Source: Bacteroidales bacterium UBA4318
Lineage (GTDB): Bacteria > Bacteroidota > Bacteroidia > Bacteroidales > UBA932
Direction of reading: 5' to 3'
Assembly: GCA_002393895.1 (NCBI GenBank)
Contig: DGUE01000005.1
Span: 1 to 5,762, forward strand
Length of the DNA stretch: 5,762 nt
A model generated the notes under the pieces. That model did no database searches and was not told where the DNA came from. It saw only the letters and a program-made list of their open reading frames with translations. Positions 1 to 5,762 of this stretch are shown one piece after another. A program made the translations under genes and the position numbers. Within the stretch, counting starts at the first letter, position 1, and every line of letters starts with the position of its first letter.

Positions 1-475
1 GGCTCTTCAGCACATACACCTGGCAGCGGGACAGGAGGGGAGTAATAACCTCGAAGGAAGGGTTCTCGGTAGTTGCACCTATCAGCACAACCGTGCCTGC
101 TTCAACAGCTCCAAGCAGCGCGTCCTGCTGTGCCTTGTTGAAACGATGGATTTCGTCTATGAAGAGCACGGGAGCCGCCGACTGGGTGAATATCCCTCCG
201 GCTTTGGCGGCATCTATGACATCCCGCACATCCTTGACACCGGCACTGATGGCGCTTAGGGTAAAGAACTCGCGTTTGCAACTGTCTGCGATGATACGGG
301 CAAGAGTAGTCTTCCCCACACCCGGAGGCCCCCAGAGTATAAACGAACTGAGGTTTCCGCTTTCGATCATGTTGCGGAGTATGCATCCTTTGCCCACAAG
401 GTGGCGCTGCCCCACATAGTCGTCGAGGCTATGGGGACGAAGGCGTTCGGGGAGGGGTGGGAGGAGTCCATTCAT
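1..475 (-). CDS. rarA: RarA (MgsA) replication-associated recombination AAA+ ATPase, N-terminal part, cut by window edge
   Basis: RarA is a cytoplasmic AAA+ ATPase of the clamp-loader/RuvB-like group that acts at stalled replication forks and gapped DNA. Only the first 158 codons are visible; the C-terminal part, including the tetramerisation region, lies left of position 1. The translation opens with a typical RarA N-terminus ([20 protein letters not shown], residues 7-26). It then shows Walker [10 protein letters not shown] (49-57), Walker [16 protein letters not shown] (104-118), sensor 1 GATTENPSF (133-141) and a candidate arginine finger in LLSRC (Arg150). The HRFNKAQQD and ATTENPSF blocks separate it from RuvB and DnaX. 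The ATG at 475-473 overlaps by one base the TGA of the upstream GNAT-like gene (TGATG), so translation is probably coupled; there is no clear Shine-Dalgarno. The visible part has no frameshift or missing catalytic residue. Function rests on family motifs. Confidence 0.95.
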   Translation of the reverse strand, partial: MNGLLPPLPERLRPHSLDDYVGQRHLVGKGCILRNMIESGNLSSFILWGPPGVGKTTLARIIADSCKREFFTLSAISAGVKDVRDVIDAAKAGGIFTQSAAPVLFIDEIHRFNKAQQDALLGAVEAGTVVLIGATTENPSFEVITPLLSRCQVYVLKS

Positions 476-1614
476 CAGTCAATCGCTTTTTTATATGAAC
501 GACGGCGTTTATGCTGGATGCGCTCAAATGCTTCAAAATGATTCCGTATACTGTGATTGTCTTCCAGTTCAGCATTGCTTTCAGCCCACTTGACACCGAG
601 CTTCTTGTATTTCTGCACCATGTCGCATACCACCAGAGCCGTAACCCCGGTCTTCCTCACGTCGGAACGCGCCCCCATCAGGAGCAGCTCTGCACCTTCG
701 CTGTGCTTGATGAAGAGGGCCTTGAGCAGATGCCACCAGCCAAAGGGGAAGATACGCCCACGGGACTTGATCAGAGCATCTGCGAGTGATGGCATGGTGA
801 TGCCGAATGCGACAATCTCTCCCTTCTCATTCTCCACCGAGGTGATATAGCGTAGGTCAAGTATCTTGAGATAGAATCCGATATACTTGTCCGCCAGGTT
901 CTCGGGCAGCATTGTATATTCGTAAAGTTCTTTATACGTGTCGGTTATGAGGGCAAACAGCTTCTGTGCATAGTTTTCCTCACGGATAATTTTCCGGGTG
1001 ACCGGACGCACTTTGTAATTATACTTCTGCGCAACGATATTCGCCACACGGGTGAACTTTTCCGGCATTGTGTCCGGGATGAAAATCCTGTATTCCAGCC
1101 AGTCTGCATCCTTCTTGAAGCCAAGAGCTTCTATACGGTCCACATAGTATGGATGGTTATAGATAAGGGGCATTGTGCTTTGCTGGTCAAAGCCTTCGAC
1201 AAGCATCCCCTCCGGATCGAAATCCGTGAATCCGAGCGGGCCTACTATATGGGTCATGCCGTGAGCCTTGCCGAACTCTTCCACTTTGGCGATAAGTGCG
1301 GCGAATACCTCGGGATCGTCGATGGCATCGAACCAGCCGAAACGAACCTCGTCATGCTTCCAATGCTCATTGGCCCAGTGGTTTATTATCGCTGCGACAC
1401 GCCCGACGCTCTCCCCATCCTTGTATGCCATATAGAGCTCCTGGTCACAGAAATCCGATGCAGGATTGGAAGAAGGGTCGAGGGTGCCCATTTCGTCGAA
1501 AACAAGGTTGGGCACATAGTATGGATTATGCCTGTAAAGCTTTTCAGGGAACAAGACGAACTGGCGGAGTTCATGCCTGTTCGAAGGATTGACTGTCCTT
1601 ATTTCTATACTCAT
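475..1614 (-). CDS. GNAT-like acyl-CoA N-acyltransferase fold protein, conserved in Bacteroidota, function unassigned
   Basis: A 379-residue soluble protein with no signal peptide or membrane segment. It resembles large GNAT-like proteins common in Bacteroidota, usually annotated only as N-acetyltransferase or hypothetical. Visible blocks are an N-terminal segment with [17 protein letters not shown] (25-41) and a beta-strand/helix region with [16 protein letters not shown] (70-85). The conserved centre has [20 protein letters not shown] (124-143) followed by YNHPYY (152-157). The C-terminal half contains [17 protein letters not shown] (284-300) and, in the GNAT position, [15 protein letters not shown] (344-358), ending in a basic tail (HKRRRSYKK). 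The start ATG at 1614 lies directly behind AAAGAG and fits the family N-terminus. It is the first gene of an operon with rarA, whose start overlaps this stop. The acyl donor and acceptor are unknown. The central GPLGF...LVEGFD...PYY block reminds me of YghO-type proteins, some of which sit near sphingolipid genes in Proteobacteria; this is from memory and unverified. Confidence 0.85.
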   Translation of the reverse strand: MSIEIRTVNPSNRHELRQFVLFPEKLYRHNPYYVPNLVFDEMGTLDPSSNPASDFCDQELYMAYKDGESVGRVAAIINHWANEHWKHDEVRFGWFDAIDDPEVFAALIAKVEEFGKAHGMTHIVGPLGFTDFDPEGMLVEGFDQQSTMPLIYNHPYYVDRIEALGFKKDADWLEYRIFIPDTMPEKFTRVANIVAQKYNYKVRPVTRKIIREENYAQKLFALITDTYKELYEYTMLPENLADKYIGFYLKILDLRYITSVENEKGEIVAFGITMPSLADALIKSRGRIFPFGWWHLLKALFIKHSEGAELLLMGARSDVRKTGVTALVVCDMVQKYKKLGVKWAESNAELEDNHSIRNHFEAFERIQHKRRRSYKKAID

Positions 1615-1644
1615 CTCTTTGGTTAGGTTCTATACACGATCCTG

Positions 1645-1675
1645 CGAATTTATATTATTTTGAAAAAAAATCAAA
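1645..1675 (-). promoter_or_regulatory. Candidate Bacteroidota-type promoter for the GNAT-like gene and rarA
   Basis: Read on the minus strand, TTTG (1675-1672) is followed after 19 bases by TAAATTCG (1652-1645). The second element matches seven of eight positions of the Bacteroidota -7 consensus TAnnTTTG counting the two free positions, and the spacing fits that of the -33/-7 pair. Transcription would begin near 1638, giving a leader of about 24 bases before the ATG at 1614. The match is by eye in an AT-rich stretch, so chance similarity is possible. Confidence 0.4.
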
Positions 1676-1713
1676 GAATAATTCTTAACTTCGTGAATAA
1701 AACCAAACCTGCC

Positions 1714-2247
1714 GTGAAAACCCGGATAAGCATCATCCTTGCCATATCCCTGCTGGCAATGCAGTCAAACGCATTTGCCGGAGGGTTGTCCGCCGGCTTG
1801 TTCAATTCCTATAAGGGTTTCGGAATATGTCTGGATTACGCTGCAACTGAAGATATAATCAATTCCTACAACCTGTTTGCAGATGTATACGGGATGTATG
1901 ACGGCTCCCATGACAAAGCAGGAGTCAAGTTCGTCTATCTGCACTATAACAAACTGGCCACAATTGACGCAAAATATGCTCAGTACGACCTCTTTCTCGG
2001 CCCAGGGGCCAGCACGGGGTATGTCTGGGACCGTGCGGCGGAAAGCCGCGGAATCATGCTCACGGCCAATCTGGGGCTGGCTTTCAGGGCATCCTTCAAA
2101 AGAAGTATGGCTATGGAATTCGGGGTTTGTGCTGAGCTCGGGTTCGTTTCCGGAAAACAGAGGGGAGGAGGAACCAGGATAAAGATATACGACAACGGCC
2201 TGCTTCAGGCACTCATACCGACACTTAAGATCATGTACGTTTTCTGA
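1714..2247 (+). CDS. Small secreted protein, probable outer-membrane beta-barrel, function unknown (first of a pair)
   Basis: I do not recognise the family. With the GTG at 1714 as start the product has 177 residues and opens with a textbook type I signal peptide: basic MKTR, a hydrophobic core ISIILAISLLAMQ, and a likely cut after NAFA (residue 22), leaving a mature N-terminus GGLSAGLF. The reading frame is open further upstream to a TTG at 1660 and a GTG at 1693. Those starts would put 7 to 18 extra polar residues before the signal peptide, so I prefer 1714. The mature part has several stretches of alternating hydrophobic and polar residues separated by Gly/Asp/Asn turns (about 33-43, 51-62, 70-79, 89-105, 113-129, 132-145). 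It ends in LKIMYVF, with the terminal Phe typical of outer-membrane barrels; a barrel of about eight strands would fit. The TGA overlaps the ATG of the next gene by one base. Confidence 0.75.
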   Translation: MKTRISIILAISLLAMQSNAFAGGLSAGLFNSYKGFGICLDYAATEDIINSYNLFADVYGMYDGSHDKAGVKFVYLHYNKLATIDAKYAQYDLFLGPGASTGYVWDRAAESRGIMLTANLGLAFRASFKRSMAMEFGVCAELGFVSGKQRGGGTRIKIYDNGLLQALIPTLKIMYVF

Positions 2248-2858
2248 TGAAACGGTTTTCTGCAATTCTTCTCGTCCTGCTTTGCAGCCTGACGGTTTTC
2301 GCCGGCGGAGGGGACTTCATGCGCCGTTTTCATCCTGGCGTAGAATGGGGAATGTCGTTGACGACTGCCACTTTCCATCACTACAATTATCTTGATGAAT
2401 CCATAGGGTTCAGGATAAACGACGAAGGTTGGGATTACCGTAAGAAATTGAATGCCTACATCCTGGGCTCACTAGGCTTTGATGTGACCCGCACATTCAG
2501 CATTGCTCTCCTTTCCGGCTGGCAGGGGATTGAGCGTGGCAAATGTATTGTCCCCTTGATCGGCAGGTTATCTTTCTATCTTTCCGGGAAAGAGGAAGAC
2601 AGCATCTTTGTACTCACAGATATTGGGATAGCCCTGGACGAGATGAAGAAACACTGCAATTTCATACAGATAGGCTCTGGATACCGCCTCGTACTCACAC
2701 CCGCTTATTCCCTCTGTTTTATCACAAGCGGCCGTGTGGCCTTCGACCATCCGGCAGTGTGGGATCCTATAGAGGAAGACTTTATTTCAGAGCGCAATAT
2801 CAAGCGTAACGACGCCTGGTACTGCGCTCTGAATATCGGATTGTCCCTGGAATTCTAG
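2247..2858 (+). CDS. Small secreted protein, probable outer-membrane beta-barrel, function unknown (second of a pair)
   Basis: A 203-residue product that I cannot assign to a named family. It starts with a clear signal peptide (MKRF, then core SAILLVLLCSLTVFA) with the likely cut after Ala19, leaving GGGDF, very like the GG start of its upstream partner. Cys13 lies inside the hydrophobic core and is preceded by Leu, so it is not a lipobox. Strand-like alternating segments include GVEWGMSLTTATFHHYNY (31-48), NAYILGSLGFDV (69-80), TFSIALLSGW (83-92), IGRLSFYL (105-112), SIFVLTDIGIAL (119-130), IQIGSGYRLVLTPAYSLCFI (140-159) and the last segment WYCALNIGLSLEF (191-203), which ends in Phe. Besides Cys13 it has four cysteines (100, 137, 157, 193), rather many for an outer-membrane barrel. 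The ATG overlaps the upstream TGA (TGATG), so the two products are probably made together. Its TAG shares bases with the stop of the convergent cysteate synthase gene. Confidence 0.75.
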   Translation: MKRFSAILLVLLCSLTVFAGGGDFMRRFHPGVEWGMSLTTATFHHYNYLDESIGFRINDEGWDYRKKLNAYILGSLGFDVTRTFSIALLSGWQGIERGKCIVPLIGRLSFYLSGKEEDSIFVLTDIGIALDEMKKHCNFIQIGSGYRLVLTPAYSLCFITSGRVAFDHPAVWDPIEEDFISERNIKRNDAWYCALNIGLSLEF

Positions 2859-2865
2859 AACAGGG
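2845..2865. terminator. Weak inverted repeat at the convergent gene ends, possible bidirectional terminator
   Basis: CCCTG (2845-2849) and CAGGG (2861-2865) form a perfect 5-bp inverted repeat flanking the two overlapping stop codons, with the palindrome TTCTAGAA in the loop. The plus-strand side is followed by a short T-containing stretch (ACTTTTGC, 2871-2878), while the minus-strand side lacks a T run. The stem is short and lies partly inside both coding regions, so termination here is only a possibility. No better hairpin is visible between the converging operons. Confidence 0.22.
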
Positions 2866-4138
2866 TATCTACTTTTGCAATTATCTCATCTGCCGAGAGT
2901 TCCGGGCTAAGGACAAGCTCTGGCTCGAGGAGATGGTAGCCCTTGCCCATCGCGGACAGGGAACCGCCGCCGGTGATATTCAGCATGATCACGTCCTCCT
3001 TGCCTACCTTTCCCTCCTGAATAGCTGTATAGAGTGCATGTACCGCGCAAGCCGGGGCAGGGAAGATATCATAGCCCTCCAGGTTCCGGAACTGGAGAAT
3101 CCAGTAGATTATGTCGTCGTTGCTGGCAAGGAAGGTATCTCCTTTGGAATCCAGCAGAGCATCATAAAGGCCACCTGCAAGGCTGTACGGGGGTTTGCGG
3201 TTACTTAGGACCTTGGCAAGGATGCTTTCCGCCTGTCTGCGGCCGACTTCCGGCTCCAGGGCAGCCAGCTCCCTTTTCCTGGCCTGCCATGAATCATGCA
3301 GAAGGGTAAAAGGCTTATTCTGGGCAACAAATATCTTCATCTTGTTGCTGCCGAAACGGCCATCCTCAATCAGGCGCTGATTGTTCTCCCATGCAGCAAT
3401 TGCACCGGTGCCGGAACCTACAGCCTGGAAATAGGCATCAGGAATGCGCCCTATGGCCTCTACAGCCGATAGGAGAGTGGTGCCCATTCCATCCCTTCTG
3501 GCAACGTTCTTGGCCCCTCCTTCCGCGAAATAACGGGGATCCTGGCAGATCTTGTCACCAAGGGCGATGGCATCGTAGTAATCCGATCCGGCAGGGGATG
3601 AAACCAGTTTGACACAGGGGTTAAGCCTGTGCTGGAACCAGAGGTCGTGCCTGTTGTCGAATGGGACGCAAATTACAATGGGGATATCGTTGTCCGAGCA
3701 TACCTGGGCAAAGGCACGGGCGGTGTTTCCTGCAGACTGAACCACGAGGGTACGCTTTTCCTTCTTATCCAGACGTGCACACACGCTGTATGCTTCAGTC
3801 TCCTTGAAGGAACATGTGCGGAACTTTGCCCCAATCCTGGGATTATAGCCGGAGAATGTGATATAGAGGTTGTTCAGCCCGAGAAACTTTCCGAGGCCCT
3901 TGCTATGATAGGTTACAGGAGCGCAGGAATGCTTCAAAGTACGTTTGATGGGCATCCATTCAGCGTAGCGGTAAAGGCCTTTAAGATCGTCACGCGGTGT
4001 GAACTTCTTGTTTTCGTATACAGCCCTGACAAGGGAGGGGGTAGGGGATTCGGGATCGGCAAGTGTCCATCCACGATCCTCGAAAACGCGGCCTGTGGCC
4101 ACGTTCATCAACTTATAATCAGTACCTTGGAATTTCAT
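2855..4138 (-). CDS. Cysteate synthase homologue (PLP-dependent, threonine-synthase-like)
   Basis: A 427-residue fold-type II PLP enzyme that closely resembles cysteate synthases, which convert O-phospho-L-serine and sulfite to L-cysteate and phosphate. In methanogens this feeds coenzyme M; in some Bacteroidota cysteate is the head-group precursor of sulfonolipids (capnine, sulfobacins). Visible features are SPTPSLVRAVY near the N-terminus (31-41), APVTYHSKGLGKFLGLNNLY (73-92), SFKETEA with Lys112 as the expected PLP Schiff-base lysine, SAGNTARAFA (135-144), EGGAKNVARRDGMGTT (206-221), the cofactor-phosphate loop GSGTG (241-245), NRKPPY (313-318) and NITGGG (387-392). The EGGAxNVARRDGMGT, ITFSGYNP and TCSFKE blocks match cysteate synthases as I remember them better than ordinary ThrC. 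Length is normal for the family. It is the last gene of the rlmD-exchanger operon, 11 bases after the exchanger stop, without a Shine-Dalgarno. Threonine synthase activity is the main alternative. Confidence 0.85.
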   Translation of the reverse strand: MKFQGTDYKLMNVATGRVFEDRGWTLADPESPTPSLVRAVYENKKFTPRDDLKGLYRYAEWMPIKRTLKHSCAPVTYHSKGLGKFLGLNNLYITFSGYNPRIGAKFRTCSFKETEAYSVCARLDKKEKRTLVVQSAGNTARAFAQVCSDNDIPIVICVPFDNRHDLWFQHRLNPCVKLVSSPAGSDYYDAIALGDKICQDPRYFAEGGAKNVARRDGMGTTLLSAVEAIGRIPDAYFQAVGSGTGAIAAWENNQRLIEDGRFGSNKMKIFVAQNKPFTLLHDSWQARKRELAALEPEVGRRQAESILAKVLSNRKPPYSLAGGLYDALLDSKGDTFLASNDDIIYWILQFRNLEGYDIFPAPACAVHALYTAIQEGKVGKEDVIMLNITGGGSLSAMGKGYHLLEPELVLSPELSADEIIAKVDTLF

Positions 4139-4149
4139 TCAGTTCAGGT

Positions 4150-5085
4150 TTACAAGGTTATAAAAAGCTTTGTCATATATGCCGCAAAGAGTATCAGCAG
4201 AAGGCTGGCGTCAAATCGGTCCAGGATATTTTTCTTTCCAGTGTAGACACCGGTCCATACAAGTATTATGCTGAGCAGGAGAGCCGCATAGTCGTACATA
4301 TCGATACGGACGAAACTTGTGGGTGATATAACGGCAGAGCATCCGAGAATGAGCAGAAGATTGAACACATTGGAACCCAGGATGTTGCCCAGAGCCATCT
4401 GGCTGCGCTTCTTTACAAGTGCTACTATGCTGGTTATGAATTCCGGCAGGGAAGTGCCCATTGCGAGCACCGTGATGGCGATGAACTTGTCGCTGACGCC
4501 CAGCATGTGGGCCAGGTTCTCTGCAGAATGCACGAATAGACGGCCGCCTACTATCAGGCCTGCAAGCCCGCCTATGATCATCACCCAGGAGAGGAAGGAA
4601 GATATGTTCCTGGAAGCATCCTCTGCTTCAATGCTCTCAGCAGAATCCGTGCGGAAGCAGAAGATAATATAGCCTGCAAAAAGTGCCAGCAGCACTATTC
4701 CGTCCAGCCTGCTAAGGCCGCCGAACTTGCCCATCAAAGCCACTATGAATGTAACGAGAATGGTCAGCGGGATATCCCTGAAGCGGTTCTGCCTTGTAAT
4801 GGCGACAGGTGCTATCATTGCCGAGACGGCAAGTATCAGGCTGGTATTGAATACGTTGGAGCCGAATACATTGCCCACAGCAATATCCGAATTATGGGCA
4901 ACTGCACCCGTAACACTCACCACGAGCTCCGGCAGCGAGGTGCCGAACCCAACAATCACCAGACCGATTACAAATTCGCTGATCCCGGTTTTCCTTGCAA
5001 CGGAAGAAGCACCGTCAACCAGATAATTGGCCCCGCCGATTACCATCAGCAGGCCGAGCAATAAAATAACAATCTGCAAAAACAT
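4150..5085 (-). CDS. CaCA-family sodium/calcium exchanger-like protein (YrbG type)
   Basis: A 311-residue inner-membrane antiporter of the Ca2+/cation antiporter superfamily, expected to extrude Ca2+ (or another cation) in exchange for Na+ or H+. It contains both inverted alpha-repeats that build the ion path. Repeat 1 has GTSLPELVVS (48-57) and GNVFGSNVFN (71-80); repeat 2 has GTSLPEFITS (210-219) and GNILGSNVFN (233-242). The glutamates of the two GTSLPE motifs (53 and 215) are the expected ion ligands. About ten hydrophobic segments are visible, with a hydrophilic loop (about 144-162, SAESIEAEDAS) between the halves. Length and pattern match E. coli YrbG and prokaryotic NCX homologues. The ATG at 5085 lies 9 bases after the rlmD stop and the stop lies 11 bases before the cysteate synthase start, so it is the middle gene of an operon. 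The true ions cannot be read from sequence; no lesion is seen. Confidence 0.93.
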   Translation of the reverse strand: MFLQIVILLLGLLMVIGGANYLVDGASSVARKTGISEFVIGLVIVGFGTSLPELVVSVTGAVAHNSDIAVGNVFGSNVFNTSLILAVSAMIAPVAITRQNRFRDIPLTILVTFIVALMGKFGGLSRLDGIVLLALFAGYIIFCFRTDSAESIEAEDASRNISSFLSWVMIIGGLAGLIVGGRLFVHSAENLAHMLGVSDKFIAITVLAMGTSLPEFITSIVALVKKRSQMALGNILGSNVFNLLLILGCSAVISPTSFVRIDMYDYAALLLSIILVWTGVYTGKKNILDRFDASLLLILFAAYMTKLFITL

Positions 5086-5094
5086 CGCGTAAAG

Positions 5095-5762
5095 TTACTT
5101 CTTTAATTGCAATTTACAAACATTCTCAACGTGCTGGGTATGAGGGAACATATCCACGGGCTGCACGGCAAGGATATCATATTGCCCGGCCATCATAGCA
5201 AGGTCCCTTGCCTGGGATGCAGGGTTGCAGCTTACATAGACTATACGTTCCGGAGCGGCTTCCAGTATCACTTTCACCACATCGGGGTGCATGCCGGCGC
5301 GGGGAGGATCCACTATCATCACATCCGGTTTGCCGTGACTGGCAATGAAACTGGAGGTGAGCACATCCTTCATGTCTCCGGCAAAGAAGGAGCAGTTCCC
5401 GATTCCATTGGCCTTTGCATTGATTTTTGCATCTTCTATGGCCTCCGGCACGTATTCTATTCCAATTACTTTAGAAGCCCTGCGGCTGACAAACTGCGCT
5501 ATGGTGCCTGTGCCGGTGTAAAGGTCATACACCACCTCATCTCCTTTCAAATCGGCAAAATCCCGGGCAACTTTGTAAAGATTGTATGCCTGCAGGGTAT
5601 TTGTCTGGTAGAAGGATTTGGGGCCTATCTTGAAGCGCAGCTCTTCCATCTCCTCATAAACGGCCTCCTCTCCCTTGTAGAGGATGCAGCTTTGGTCTGA
5701 AATGCTGTCGTTCAGTTTGGAATTGATGATGTAGTATAGCGAGCTGATCTGCGGAAACTCCG
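5095..5762 (-). CDS. rlmD: 23S rRNA (uracil-C5)-methyltransferase RlmD/RumA family, C-terminal part, cut by window edge
   Basis: The visible 221 codons are the catalytic part of a TrmA/RlmCD-family enzyme that methylates C5 of a uridine (U1939 in E. coli 23S rRNA) using S-adenosylmethionine. The start, the TRAM domain and the iron-sulfur cysteines lie beyond position 5762. Counting from the first complete codon (5760), the frame runs EFPQISSLYYIINSK, then FKIGPKSFYQTN (43-54), typical of the family. Next come the SAM-binding motif YDLYTGTGTI (78-87), the acidic SAM contact in GIEYVPEA (100-107), DPPRAGMH (151-158), the catalytic nucleophile in VSCNP (Cys178) and the general base in HVEN (Glu212). 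The ATG at 5649 is internal: the same frame stays open and family-like upstream of it. The TAA is 9 bases before the exchanger ATG, so this is the upstream gene of the operon here. Whether it is RlmD or a dual RlmCD-type enzyme cannot be decided from this part. Confidence 0.93.
   Translation of the reverse strand, partial: EFPQISSLYYIINSKLNDSISDQSCILYKGEEAVYEEMEELRFKIGPKSFYQTNTLQAYNLYKVARDFADLKGDEVVYDLYTGTGTIAQFVSRRASKVIGIEYVPEAIEDAKINAKANGIGNCSFFAGDMKDVLTSSFIASHGKPDVMIVDPPRAGMHPDVVKVILEAAPERIVYVSCNPASQARDLAMMAGQYDILAVQPVDMFPHTQHVENVCKLQLKK

Noticed and set aside
93..419. Plus-strand open frame at the left edge
   Set aside because: It is antisense to the rarA N-terminal region with intact Walker A, Walker B and sensor motifs.
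1153..1626. Plus-strand open frame of 157 codons
   Set aside because: It is antisense to the GNAT-like gene and has no recognisable features.
1765..2265. Minus-strand open frame of 166 codons opposite the first secreted protein
   Set aside because: The plus-strand frame has a signal peptide, a barrel-like pattern and coupling to the next gene; the minus frame has none of these.
2247..2306. Lipoprotein signal (Cys13) in the second secreted protein
   Set aside because: The residue before Cys is Leu and the surrounding LVLLC does not fit a lipobox; a normal signal peptidase I site VFA/GGG follows.
3629..4246. Plus-strand open frame of 205 codons
   Set aside because: It lies antisense to the cysteate synthase and exchanger genes, whose motifs are unmistakable; no family features or start signal support it.
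5095..5649. Methyltransferase gene starting at the ATG at 5649
   Set aside because: The same frame continues upstream to the window edge with family-typical residues, so this ATG is internal and the gene is truncated by the window.
5107..5700. Plus-strand open frame of 197 codons
   Set aside because: It is antisense to rlmD, which shows complete methyltransferase motifs; the frame is a coding shadow.
1..5762. Mobile element, CRISPR array, tRNA or rRNA
   Set aside because: No transposase, regularly spaced repeats, cloverleaf or rRNA-like sequence was seen; the window is densely filled with ordinary protein genes.

Overview
The window looks like chromosomal DNA of a Bacteroidota organism, most likely of the order Bacteroidales. 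The evidence is the protein set (Bacteroidota-type RlmD, a YrbG-like CaCA exchanger, a 379-residue GNAT-like protein and a bacterial cysteate synthase homologue), near-absence of Shine-Dalgarno sequences, and a promoter candidate resembling the TTTG / TAnnTTTG pattern of this phylum. Species cannot be named. The cysteate synthase homologue would fit a sulfonolipid producer such as Alistipes/Rikenellaceae, but that is inference.

Layout, left to right. Positions 1-475 (minus) hold the N-terminal 158 codons of the replication/recombination AAA+ ATPase RarA, cut by the window edge. Its start codon overlaps the stop of the next gene, a 379-residue GNAT-like acyltransferase at 475-1614 (minus), so these form one operon read leftwards. 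About 100 bases (1615-1713) separate this operon from a divergent pair on the plus strand. The pair (1714-2247 and 2247-2858) encodes two small secreted proteins with signal peptides, probable outer-membrane beta-barrels of unknown function, also coupled by a TGATG overlap. The pair converges on a second minus-strand operon, and the two facing stop codons share the palindrome CTAG. That operon reads right to left: rlmD (5' part beyond position 5762), a sodium/calcium exchanger-like gene, and a cysteate synthase homologue, with gaps of 9 and 11 bases.

Coding density is very high. There is no gene-free stretch over 300 bases, and I saw no RNA gene, mobile element, CRISPR array or long repeat. 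Most genes are housekeeping or conserved. The points of interest are the cysteate synthase homologue (possible sulfonolipid synthesis), the GNAT-like protein of unassigned function near it, and the coupled pair of unrecognised envelope proteins.
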